Under the pieces are notes generated by a model. The model was not told the origin of the DNA, searched no databases, and saw only the letters and a program-made list of their open reading frames with translations. The translations under genes and the position numbers were made by a program. Below, in pieces: positions 45,184 to 52,271 of a stretch of 54,829 bases of DNA (the first letter of the stretch is position 1; the number at the start of each line of letters is the position of its first letter). This DNA is from an uncultured SAR86 cluster bacterium (GTDB taxonomy: Bacteria > Pseudomonadota > Gammaproteobacteria > Magnimaribacterales > D2472), in NCBI GenBank assembly GCA_902515455.1, contig CABXUO010000005.1:1-54829 (forward strand), read 5' to 3'.

Positions 45184-47352
45184 GTGAAAAAATTTACTAT
45201 ACATTTACTTTTCGCACTCATTTCTTATCCAACTTTTGCAGACATAAACGATTATATTTACCCTAATCGCTCACCAAGTTTTTCTAATTATGGTACTGCT
45301 GGAATAATCCAAATGCCTTCAGCTAGACTGCATGAAGAGGGTAGCCTAGCGATAAGTTGGAGTCATAACGAACCATATCTTCGAGGAAGTGTCATTGCAT
45401 ATCCATTTAGTTGGCTAGAGGCAACATATGGATACACTGATATAAATAATGCACTTTATAGTAATGTTTCCTCATTCAGTGGCTCTCAAAGTTATAAAGA
45501 TAAAGGGTTTGACGTAAAAATTAGATTATTTCGTGAAACAAATCTACTACCAAGCATAGCAGTGGGCATAAGGGATTTAGCTGGTAGTAATCAATTTGAG
45601 GCTGAGTATTTAGTTGCATCAAAGTTTTTTAAGAATTTTGATTTTACATTTGGATTAGGTTGGGGAGATCTTTCTCATGGAAGGTATAAAAATCCTTTAT
45701 CAATTTTTGGTGATGGAGTTAATCAACGAGTAACTAATAATGTTGGTGGGCAGGGAGGAGAATTTGTTACTGACAGATATTTTAGAGGAACTGTTGGTGT
45801 CTTTGGTGGGGTTGAGATGTATATCCCTAATACGAAAGGATTAAGATTTAAGGTTGAATATGACTCAACAAATTATTTGGAGGAAGCGTTTGGTCTTGGG
45901 AGAGCCGCGTCTCCTTTTGCCTATAAGCCAGTTGAAGATACAGAGTCGAGAATTAATTTTGGATTTACATATCCTGTAAATAAGAATTTTCATGTAAAAG
46001 CTAGCTACGTTAAGGGAAACACGTTTAATTTTGGATTTTCATATGCGCTTAATTTATCAAAAAAAAATAAAAAGCTTAAAAAGATTAATCCTCCTGTTCC
46101 AATTAAAAATGCAAGCATCGTAAGAAAGGTTAATGCTTCAAATGAGCTTTTTTTCTACAGATCTATTCTTAAGAACCTTAATGAAAGAGAATACTATCTT
46201 CAAAAAGCTTCTGTTGATGAAGATGTTCTCTCAGTAGCATTTTCGCAGTCAACTCATGCGAGTCATATGCAAGCTGCTGGAAGGGTTGCTAGAGTTTTAG
46301 AAGAGATAAGCCCAAAAAATATTTCAACTTTTAACATCATAAATATAAATGCTGGAATGGCAATGTATTCAATGGAAATTGACAGAAACTCCTTTTCAAA
46401 AAACTTACTTTCAAATTCTTTTAGGGTAGCTGCACGAGATATAAAAATTAAACCAGAAAAATATGAGGATAGATCATATAAATATAATCCTAGCAAACCA
46501 TTTCCTGTAAATTTTTATAAAATAGAACCAACACTAAGAACTCAAATTGGAGGACCAGATGGTTTCTTCTTCGGCGACCTTAGATTAACTTATGATGGTG
46601 AAATACTATTTGATTCAAACTTATCATTGTCAACCAGTGCTTCAATTGGAATCACTGATAATCTTGATAATCTTAAGCTAGCTTCTGATAGTATTCTTCC
46701 TCATGTCAGAACTGATATTGTTCAATATCTTAAGAATAGCCAAAAGTATAATATAGATAGATTTCAGCTTAATTATTTCATAAATCCAACTCCAAATATT
46801 TATGGAAAGATGTCTGTTGGACTTCTGGAAACTATGTTCGCTGGCATTGGATCTGAGTTTTTGTATAGGCCTTTTGATAAAAATTATGGAATAGGAGCTG
46901 AGCTATGGAGAGTTCAACAGAGAGATTACGACTTAATGTTTGGCTTAAGGGATTACATTACAACTACTGGCCACATTAATTTCTATTATATTGAACCAAA
47001 ATCAAGGATATTATTTGCGGTTAGGGGAGGAAGATTTTTGGCTAGAGACTCTGGCCTAAGTTTTGATTTTTCTAGGAGATTCAAAAGTGGGTTTCAATTA
47101 GGTGTATTCTTTTCGAGAACAGATATAAGTAAACGCGAATTTGGAGAGGGTAGTTTTGATAAAGGTTTCTATTTTCATGTACCTCTTGATTTCTTTTCCA
47201 CAACTTACACAAAAGATGTTTTTACATGGGGTTTAAAACCATTAACACGTGATGGTGCGGCTCCACTCAATCACGGCTTTTATCTGTGGGGTGTTACTGA
47301 ACAAGCTCATAAGCAGACATTCTTTAGGGATTGGGATGATTTATATGACTAA
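45184..47352 (+). CDS. yjbH: YjbH/GfcD-like outer membrane protein
   Basis: A roughly 722-residue exported protein of the YjbH family, thought to be an outer membrane beta-barrel in capsule or exopolysaccharide secretion. Signal peptide IHLLFALISYPTFA, then the typical opening SFSNYGTAGIIQMPSARLHE and LEATYGYTDI. The C-terminal half carries many short amphipathic strands (for example VGLLETMFAGIGSEFLYRPF and KSRILFAVRGGRFLARDSG) typical of the family barrel. E. coli YjbH is about 700 residues. I chose the GTG at 45184, which gives a normal signal peptide; an in-frame TTG at 45178 is also possible. It overlaps the next gene by 8 bases. Confidence 0.85.
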   Translation: MKKFTIHLLFALISYPTFADINDYIYPNRSPSFSNYGTAGIIQMPSARLHEEGSLAISWSHNEPYLRGSVIAYPFSWLEATYGYTDINNALYSNVSSFSGSQSYKDKGFDVKIRLFRETNLLPSIAVGIRDLAGSNQFEAEYLVASKFFKNFDFTFGLGWGDLSHGRYKNPLSIFGDGVNQRVTNNVGGQGGEFVTDRYFRGTVGVFGGVEMYIPNTKGLRFKVEYDSTNYLEEAFGLGRAASPFAYKPVEDTESRINFGFTYPVNKNFHVKASYVKGNTFNFGFSYALNLSKKNKKLKKINPPVPIKNASIVRKVNASNELFFYRSILKNLNEREYYLQKASVDEDVLSVAFSQSTHASHMQAAGRVARVLEEISPKNISTFNIININAGMAMYSMEIDRNSFSKNLLSNSFRVAARDIKIKPEKYEDRSYKYNPSKPFPVNFYKIEPTLRTQIGGPDGFFFGDLRLTYDGEILFDSNLSLSTSASIGITDNLDNLKLASDSILPHVRTDIVQYLKNSQKYNIDRFQLNYFINPTPNIYGKMSVGLLETMFAGIGSEFLYRPFDKNYGIGAELWRVQQRDYDLMFGLRDYITTTGHINFYYIEPKSRILFAVRGGRFLARDSGLSFDFSRRFKSGFQLGVFFSRTDISKREFGEGSFDKGFYFHVPLDFFSTTYTKDVFTWGLKPLTRDGAAPLNHGFYLWGVTEQAHKQTFFRDWDDLYD

Positions 47353-47953
47353 ATATTTTTGCATATCTTTATTATTCCTAAGCTCCTGCTCATTAGTTGA
47401 ATTCAAAGATGTTCCCGCTGTAGCTCGCTCTTTAATATATGGTCCTCCAGAAATAGACGTCACAATGTCTTCTTATGAGAAAGTACCTTATTCATTTGCA
47501 AAAATAAATATTGGGAGATCGGGCTCTGGTTTAATGATACTTTTATCTATTAATGATGATGTTTATGAGTGGGTCGGTAGTAATGGCGAAGTGATTTTTA
47601 CGAAGAATGGAAAAATAATTAGAACAATTGGTCTTGAATATGATGTTAATATACTAAATCCTAAAATTAATTTTCTTAACTGTGGTGAGTGTTATTCTCA
47701 GTACTTTATTGAACTATCAAATCCTAAAGCTTTAATCAATCAAAATTCATTCTTCAAAAATTCTCATAAAGAAAAGTTAGAGCTTATAAAGAAGATTGAT
47801 GCTACTGTGATGATTGAAAATTTTTCTACATCTAAGTTTAAATGGACTGGCGAAAATATTTATTGGTTTGATGATTCAGGGCAAGTGATTAAATCAAATC
47901 AGCAAATCCATCCAAGCCTTGGAGAAATTGAAATTACTTTTTATTATAAATAG
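47345..47953 (+). CDS. yjbF: YjbF/GfcB-like lipoprotein
   Basis: A 202-residue predicted outer membrane lipoprotein. The N-terminus MTKYFCISLLFLSSCS is a short signal peptide with lipobox LSSC, Cys15 being lipidated. YEWVGSNGEVIFTKNGKIIRTIGLEYDV is the core stretch typical of the YjbF/GfcB family, and FKWTGENIYWFDDSGQVIKS repeats a similar pattern. The ATG at 47345 overlaps the yjbH stop and gives this clean lipoprotein signal; a longer reading from 47249 would run through yjbH. Last gene of the polysaccharide block; a strong terminator starts 3 bases after the stop. Confidence 0.88.
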   Translation: MTKYFCISLLFLSSCSLVEFKDVPAVARSLIYGPPEIDVTMSSYEKVPYSFAKINIGRSGSGLMILLSINDDVYEWVGSNGEVIFTKNGKIIRTIGLEYDVNILNPKINFLNCGECYSQYFIELSNPKALINQNSFFKNSHKEKLELIKKIDATVMIENFSTSKFKWTGENIYWFDDSGQVIKSNQQIHPSLGEIEITFYYK

Positions 47954-47955
47954 AT

Positions 47956-47987
47956 AAAAAAAAAGGACGCATGTGCGTCCTTTTTTT
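47956..47987. terminator. Bidirectional Rho-independent terminator
   Basis: A run of nine A, then GGACGC (47965-47970), loop ATGT, GCGTCC (47975-47980), then seven T. The A and T tracts extend the stem and give a U-tail on both strands. It can end the + strand polysaccharide transcript after yjbF and the - strand transcript of the Thr-rich protein gene, whose stop is at 48001. Confidence 0.93.
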
Positions 47988-48000
47988 ATTCTATAGTTTT

Positions 48001-48900
48001 TTATTCTACAAATTGAGTCCTTGTTGCAGTTGCAGTTGCTGTTGCTGTTCCAGCGACTGTAACAGGTGTTTCAACTGTAACATCTACAGTGGTTTCGGCT
48101 TCGAGGACAAGTTCAATTTCAACTTCAACTTCTTCAGTCCTTTCAGGATCACCAACAGTATTTACAATTTCAACATCAAATTCTTCAACTACAGCTGGGG
48201 TAGTTACATCAACAACAATCTCGCCGATATACTCTTCTACAACAGTTGTGTCTCGGGTGAATTCAATAATGTAGACTGGATTACCGCCAACCTGATGGCT
48301 ACTTCCGTTCAAACGAGAGTCTCCTGAAGAAAGAGGTGTAGCACTGGTACCAGGATTTCTTAAATTGAAGTCAGTTCCAGTAGCAGTAAATGTCTCAGTA
48401 CCAGCAGCTTCTCTGGTAAGAACAGCAGTTTGAGTTGCAGTAGATGTTGATTCATCAGATGTAGTTCTTGTTGCAGTAACAGTAGTTATAACTTGAGATG
48501 TAGTAGCGGGTATAACAGTTGTTGTTGTAGTGTTAGTCTGTGTAACAACCTCAGCAACATTTGAAGAGACTGTTGTTTCTTCTGTGGTAGTTTTATCAAC
48601 TTCAACGATCACCTCTTCTACATATTCAACTACTTCGGTAGGTGCAGGTGTTGGTGCAGGTGTTGGTGCAGGTGCTGGAGTTGGTGCAGGTGAATCATCA
48701 TCATCACTTGCTGCTGCTATAGCAGCGGCGGCAGCAACAGCTGCGGCAATTGCGCCAGCACTCAAAGAACCGCTAGCGGCTTCTTTAGCTTTTTCTACAG
48801 ATTCGGCAGTAGCAGGTTCTTCATCGGCTATTACGCTGGTTGAAAAAGCAGGCGTTATCAATGCAAGCAAATATGCTAGTTTATTTTTGATTTTGGCCAT
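48001..48900 (-). CDS. Secreted Ala/Pro/Thr-rich protein with YjbE/GfcA-like layout
   Basis: A 299-residue exported protein. Signal peptide LAYLLALITPAFSTSVIA is followed by DEEPATAES, an Ala-rich hydrophobic stretch (SAGAIAAAVAAAAAIAAAS), DDDDS, a Pro-Ala/Thr repeat (PAPTPAPAPTPAPTPAPT), then about 200 residues rich in Thr, Val and Glu. The opening layout (signal, Ser/Ala/Gly segment, acidic turn, Thr-rich tail) recalls YjbE/GfcA, small proteins of the yjbEFGH/gfc operons, and yjbH- and yjbF-like genes lie next door on the other strand. It is much longer than YjbE (about 80). Base composition is visibly richer in G/C than its neighbours. GfcA relationship is a hypothesis; a generic surface or adhesion protein is the alternative. 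Confidence 0.75.
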   Translation of the reverse strand: MAKIKNKLAYLLALITPAFSTSVIADEEPATAESVEKAKEAASGSLSAGAIAAAVAAAAAIAAASDDDDSPAPTPAPAPTPAPTPAPTEVVEYVEEVIVEVDKTTTEETTVSSNVAEVVTQTNTTTTTVIPATTSQVITTVTATRTTSDESTSTATQTAVLTREAAGTETFTATGTDFNLRNPGTSATPLSSGDSRLNGSSHQVGGNPVYIIEFTRDTTVVEEYIGEIVVDVTTPAVVEEFDVEIVNTVGDPERTEEVEVEIELVLEAETTVDVTVETPVTVAGTATATATATRTQFVE

Positions 48901-48909
48901 TCTAGTAAA

Positions 48910-48915
48910 CTCCTC
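48910..48915 (-). promoter_or_regulatory. Strong ribosome binding site for the Thr-rich protein
   Basis: Read on the minus strand this is GAGGAG, 9 bases before the ATG at 48900. It is one of the few strong Shine-Dalgarno sequences I see in the window, suggesting high expression, and it fixes the start. Confidence 0.8.
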
Positions 48916-48932
48916 TGAAACAGTTAAATTAT

Positions 48933-48961
48933 ATTATCTTAAATTAAACGTATAAAAGCAA
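48933..48961 (-). promoter_or_regulatory. Candidate sigma70 promoter for the Thr-rich protein
   Basis: On the minus strand: TTGCTT (48961-48956) as -35, a 17-base spacer, and GATAAT (48938-48933) as -10. It would start transcription about 26-28 bases before the ATG. Together with the strong ribosome site this gives a self-contained transcription unit separate from the capsule operon. Confidence 0.55.
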
Positions 48962-49102
48962 CATTTTGTCCTAATCTGAGATTAATGCAAGAAATAGGTA
49001 ATATTTTTTGCGTTCATATTAAGTATGTTCTTTCAGGAAGCGCATGTTATCTTAGTAAAAGTTTTTATGCAATTTTTATTAATATAATATTTAATTTAAT
49101 TT

Positions 49103-49179
49103 CGGGATGTAGCGCAGCCTGGTAGCGCACCTCGCTGGGGGTGAGGTGGTCGTCGGTTCAAATCCGGCCATCCCGACCA
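49103..49179 (+). tRNA. tRNA-Pro(GGG)
   Basis: A 77-base cloverleaf with encoded CCA. The acceptor stem pairs CGGGATG with CATCCCG, discriminator A. The D arm has GCGC/GCGC, and the anticodon stem CCTCG pairs with TGAGG (one G-T) around loop CTGGGGG, so the anticodon GGG is at 49137-49139. The T arm holds GGTTCAAATCC. It lies 7 bases from the end of the convergent luciferase-like gene and marks the right edge of the polysaccharide region. Confidence 0.96.
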
Positions 49180-49186
49180 TTTTTTC

Positions 49187-50065
49187 TTATTTAGACTTTT
49201 TAATTACTTCTTCAGCATACCAATTTATCTCAGCTATCATTCCTTCAAGCGTCCTATCGTCGGAACCACCTTCATATGCATTCCTAAAAGCAACAATTAC
49301 CTCTGTGGCTCCAAGATCCTCTAATTGTTTGATACCTTGAGGAGAGTATGCAGCTTCTCCCATTACTTGAAACTGATAATTTGGATGATCAAGAGTGCCA
49401 TATTCTTTTCTGAAATCATTGATTTGATCAATAAGTGATTTTATATCTTCAATACTCAAGCCAGCGCTGATCCAACCATCACCAACTCTTGCAGCTCTTC
49501 TCAGAGCTGGTTTAGAGTGTCCTCCAATCAGTATGGGCACTGGCTTTGATGGAGCAGGACATAGTTTTAACTCTGGAATATCATAAAACTCACCTTTATA
49601 AGAAAAATATTCTCCATTCATGAGTCCTTTAAGAATATCAATTTGCTCATCCATCCTTTTTCCTCTTTTTTCCCATCTTTCTCCTGTTGCTAAGAAATCT
49701 TCATACCAAGGACTTACTCCAACCCCAAAATGGAATCTATTATTGGTCATGACTCCCAAAGTTGTAACAAACTTTGCTGTGGTTACTGCTTGCCTAGGAG
49801 CAAGTTTATAGACAGAGGTTGAAAACTCTAGCTTTTCTGTAACAGCAGCTATAGCTGGAATAATTGAAAATGGTTCTAAAAAAGGTACTCCATCTAGAAA
49901 TTCTCTGCTTCCATCATCATTGTATGGATAGGTTGAATCACATTCTTTTGGATAACATATGCTATCTGGAAATGTAATAGCATCAAATCCGGCAGCTTCA
50001 GCTGCCTTTCCTAGCTCCAAATAAAATGAAGGGTCACACATTGTAGGATGATATGAAAAACGCAT
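49187..50065 (-). CDS. LLM-class flavin-dependent oxidoreductase (F420-type luciferase-like)
   Basis: A 292-residue bacterial luciferase-fold oxidoreductase. MRFSYHPTMCDPSFYLELGKAAEAAGFDAITFPDS is the standard first strand-helix, LEFSTSVYKLAPRQAVTTAKFVTTLGVMTNNRFHFGVGVSPW is the flavin/F420-binding core, and PVPILIGGHSKPALRRAARVGDGWI is the C-terminal signature. Size and motifs match the F420-dependent TIGR03619-like group, though FMN use is possible. It is divergent from the SDR at 50127 with only 61 bases between starts, so the two may share regulation. Substrate unknown; oxidation of a ketone, terpenoid or steroid-like compound would fit the neighbours. Confidence 0.85.
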   Translation of the reverse strand: MRFSYHPTMCDPSFYLELGKAAEAAGFDAITFPDSICYPKECDSTYPYNDDGSREFLDGVPFLEPFSIIPAIAAVTEKLEFSTSVYKLAPRQAVTTAKFVTTLGVMTNNRFHFGVGVSPWYEDFLATGERWEKRGKRMDEQIDILKGLMNGEYFSYKGEFYDIPELKLCPAPSKPVPILIGGHSKPALRRAARVGDGWISAGLSIEDIKSLIDQINDFRKEYGTLDHPNYQFQVMGEAAYSPQGIKQLEDLGATEVIVAFRNAYEGGSDDRTLEGMIAEINWYAEEVIKKSK

Positions 50066-50126
50066 AATTTGGTTTCCTTTTTGTTTAATTCGTTAGAGAT
50101 AATATAATAACAAAAGAGGTAAAAAA

Positions 50127-50891
50127 ATGGATAAAAGTTTTGAAAATGGGTGTGTTCTTATTGTGGGTGGCAGTGGAGGCATTGGCTCATTGTGTGCAAA
50201 AGAATTTGCTCAGTCTGGTGCTAATGTGGTTATTACCTATTATAAAAATGAACAAGCTGCTATAGATATAGCTAATGATATAAATAATGATGTAGAAATT
50301 TATCAATTAGATAATAGTGATCCCGAATCAGTGGAAAAAACTTTTCAAGAGGTCGTTAATGATCATGGATCTATAAATACTCTTGTTAATGCAGCTGGAT
50401 TTGATATACCTCAGAAATTTATCAGCGAAATAGATATAGATTTGTGGAAAGGTGTAATTGATGCTGATATAAATGGATTTTTCAATCTTATTAAATTTGG
50501 ATTACCTCATCTGAGAGCGTCTCAAGGATCTATTGTTTTCATAAGTTCTGCAGGATTGTTCAAGTATCCTCCGGGAGATATTCTTTCAGTTGCACCAAAA
50601 GCTACCATCGAGCAGGTTCTGAAAGGTATTGCAAAGGAAGAAGGTAAAAATGGTGTGAGAGCAAATTCTATTGCTTTAGGTGTAATAGACACAGGTATTT
50701 TTCACAGGCTACGAGAAGAAAATAATACTTTTTTTGATGATGCATGGCATGAAGCTGTCATGAACACGCTGGCAATAAAGAGATTTGGTTATCCTAAAGA
50801 AGTTGCAGATACAGCTGTCTTTTTGGCATCTAGCAAAGGAGGGTACATCACTGGTCACTGCATTCCAGTTGATGGAGGATACCACCTTTAA
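50127..50891 (+). CDS. Short-chain dehydrogenase/reductase-like protein lacking the catalytic Tyr
   Basis: A 254-residue classical SDR fold. The nucleotide loop is LIVGGSGGIGSLCAKEF (GxxxGIG type), then NTLVNAAGFD (NNAG position), FISSAG with the catalytic Ser at 141, and the C-terminal ITGHCIPVDGGYHL. At the YxxxK site the protein reads SVAPK: Lys158 is kept but residue 154, normally the proton-donating Tyr, is Ser. Activity may be altered or lost, or another residue may serve. It converges on the HsaA-like gene with a 3-base gap. NAD(P) binding is likely; the reaction is unknown. Confidence 0.85.
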   Translation: MDKSFENGCVLIVGGSGGIGSLCAKEFAQSGANVVITYYKNEQAAIDIANDINNDVEIYQLDNSDPESVEKTFQEVVNDHGSINTLVNAAGFDIPQKFISEIDIDLWKGVIDADINGFFNLIKFGLPHLRASQGSIVFISSAGLFKYPPGDILSVAPKATIEQVLKGIAKEEGKNGVRANSIALGVIDTGIFHRLREENNTFFDDAWHEAVMNTLAIKRFGYPKEVADTAVFLASSKGGYITGHCIPVDGGYHL

Positions 50892-50894
50892 TAT

Positions 50895-52094
50895 TTATAC
50901 AAAATAATCTGTATTTTCAACTCCAAGTTGCATCGCCCCATAATTTCTTGAAAAGCTTACTGGATTGTTTGCAACATGAGCCCTGGATGTGTGGACGTCT
51001 AAAAATATCTTTTGTATATCGCTCCCTGCAAAAACTGCACCTCCACCAGCATTTGAGAACAATGTGTCAACAACTTCAAGACATTTCTCAATAACCAAAG
51101 ATGCATCATATCTAAATTTGACCCTGTCAATCATAGGGATGCCGCCTTGATTACCTGCTTTATCTACCATTACGTCATAATTTCTAAACATTACTGTCTC
51201 AATTGCGTCTAATTTAGCTGCAGCTTCAGCAACTATTGTTTGAGTGTGAGTATCACCTGCTAGTTTGGATGGATCGCTTGAGGCCTTGTTATTAGCACCA
51301 TCAATAAAAAGCTCTAGCATTTTTTTAGTTGCTCCAATAGCTGGAGTAGATACCGCTCTGACAAATAACTGACCCCAGGGGATTTTGTAAAGATCATTTT
51401 TATTTACCTCATATCCAGGATTAGTAAGGTTAAAACCATCAGATTGCTTGTGAGTACGATATTCTGGAACGAAAACATCGTTAACATGTATGTCTTGACT
51501 ACCAGTAGCTTTTAAGCCCATTGAGTACCATGTATCTTTAATCTCATAGTCAGTCTTTGGAATAAGAAAAGTTCTGTATTCAGGAGCGCCACCTTCAGCA
51601 GGAAATATAAGCCCTCCAAGCAGAGCCCAATCACAATGTTCAGAACCGCTAGACCATTGCCAATGACCAGAAAATTTAAAGCCTCCCTCAACAGGAGTTA
51701 CTTGACCCATTGGAGCATATGACGAAGACACAAGAGTATTGTCATCTTCACCCCAAACTTCTTGTTGTGCTTTGTCATCATACAGGGCAAGCTGAAAAGG
51801 ATGAATGCCAATAACACCCAAAACCCATGCTGTAGACATACAGCCTTGAGATATTCTTAGTTGAACTTCAGAAAATGTGTGAGGATCTAACTCAAATCCA
51901 CCATATTGCTTGGGCTGAAGGATTTTAAAAAAACCAGCATCTTTCATATCTTGCATAGTTTGTTTAGGTATTCTTCTATCAATGTTTGCTGATTCTGATC
52001 TTTCTTTTAAGACAGGTATGAGTTCCTCTGCTCTCTTGATCATCTCATTGTGAAGATCTGCGTTAGTTCTTTCTACCGAAGCTACAAGTGCCAT
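50895..52094 (-). CDS. HsaA-like flavin-dependent monooxygenase (acyl-CoA dehydrogenase fold)
   Basis: A 399-residue protein of the acyl-CoA dehydrogenase-fold hydroxylases, such as HsaA and group D aromatic monooxygenases that use reduced flavin from a partner reductase. Landmarks are RRIPKQTMQDMKDAGFFKILQPKQYGGFELDP at the N-terminus, VSSSYAPMGQVTPVEGGFKFSGHWQWSSGSEHCDWALLGG in the middle beta domain, SMGLKATGSQDIHVNDVFVPEYR, and a C-terminal helical domain ending HVANNPVSFSRNYGA. True acyl-CoA dehydrogenases would carry a catalytic Glu in the C-terminal domain, which I do not see. The likely role is hydroxylation of an aromatic or steroid intermediate; the flavin reductase partner is not in the window. 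Confidence 0.82.
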   Translation of the reverse strand: MALVASVERTNADLHNEMIKRAEELIPVLKERSESANIDRRIPKQTMQDMKDAGFFKILQPKQYGGFELDPHTFSEVQLRISQGCMSTAWVLGVIGIHPFQLALYDDKAQQEVWGEDDNTLVSSSYAPMGQVTPVEGGFKFSGHWQWSSGSEHCDWALLGGLIFPAEGGAPEYRTFLIPKTDYEIKDTWYSMGLKATGSQDIHVNDVFVPEYRTHKQSDGFNLTNPGYEVNKNDLYKIPWGQLFVRAVSTPAIGATKKMLELFIDGANNKASSDPSKLAGDTHTQTIVAEAAAKLDAIETVMFRNYDVMVDKAGNQGGIPMIDRVKFRYDASLVIEKCLEVVDTLFSNAGGGAVFAGSDIQKIFLDVHTSRAHVANNPVSFSRNYGAMQLGVENTDYFV

Positions 52095-52271
52095 AATTCA
52101 CCTCATTTATAAGTTGATAATAATGATTTCACTATTACTTTAATGAATCAACCTAATAATTCACATTATTTATTTTAAATTTTACGAATTACACGATAAA
52201 AATCAATATTAATCTTTTTAATTTCATTTTTTCATTTATAAATAACTTAATAATACAATTATACTGATCTT

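Noticed and set aside
47971..48327. Cys-rich + strand open frame
   Set aside because: It is the antisense of the Thr/Ala-rich gene; the Cys run is the complement of repeated GCA/ACA-type codons. No ribosome site or family match.
48530..48955. Gly/Val-Ala-rich + strand open frame
   Set aside because: Antisense shadow of the repeat region in the minus-strand gene, which has a signal peptide, RBS and promoter.
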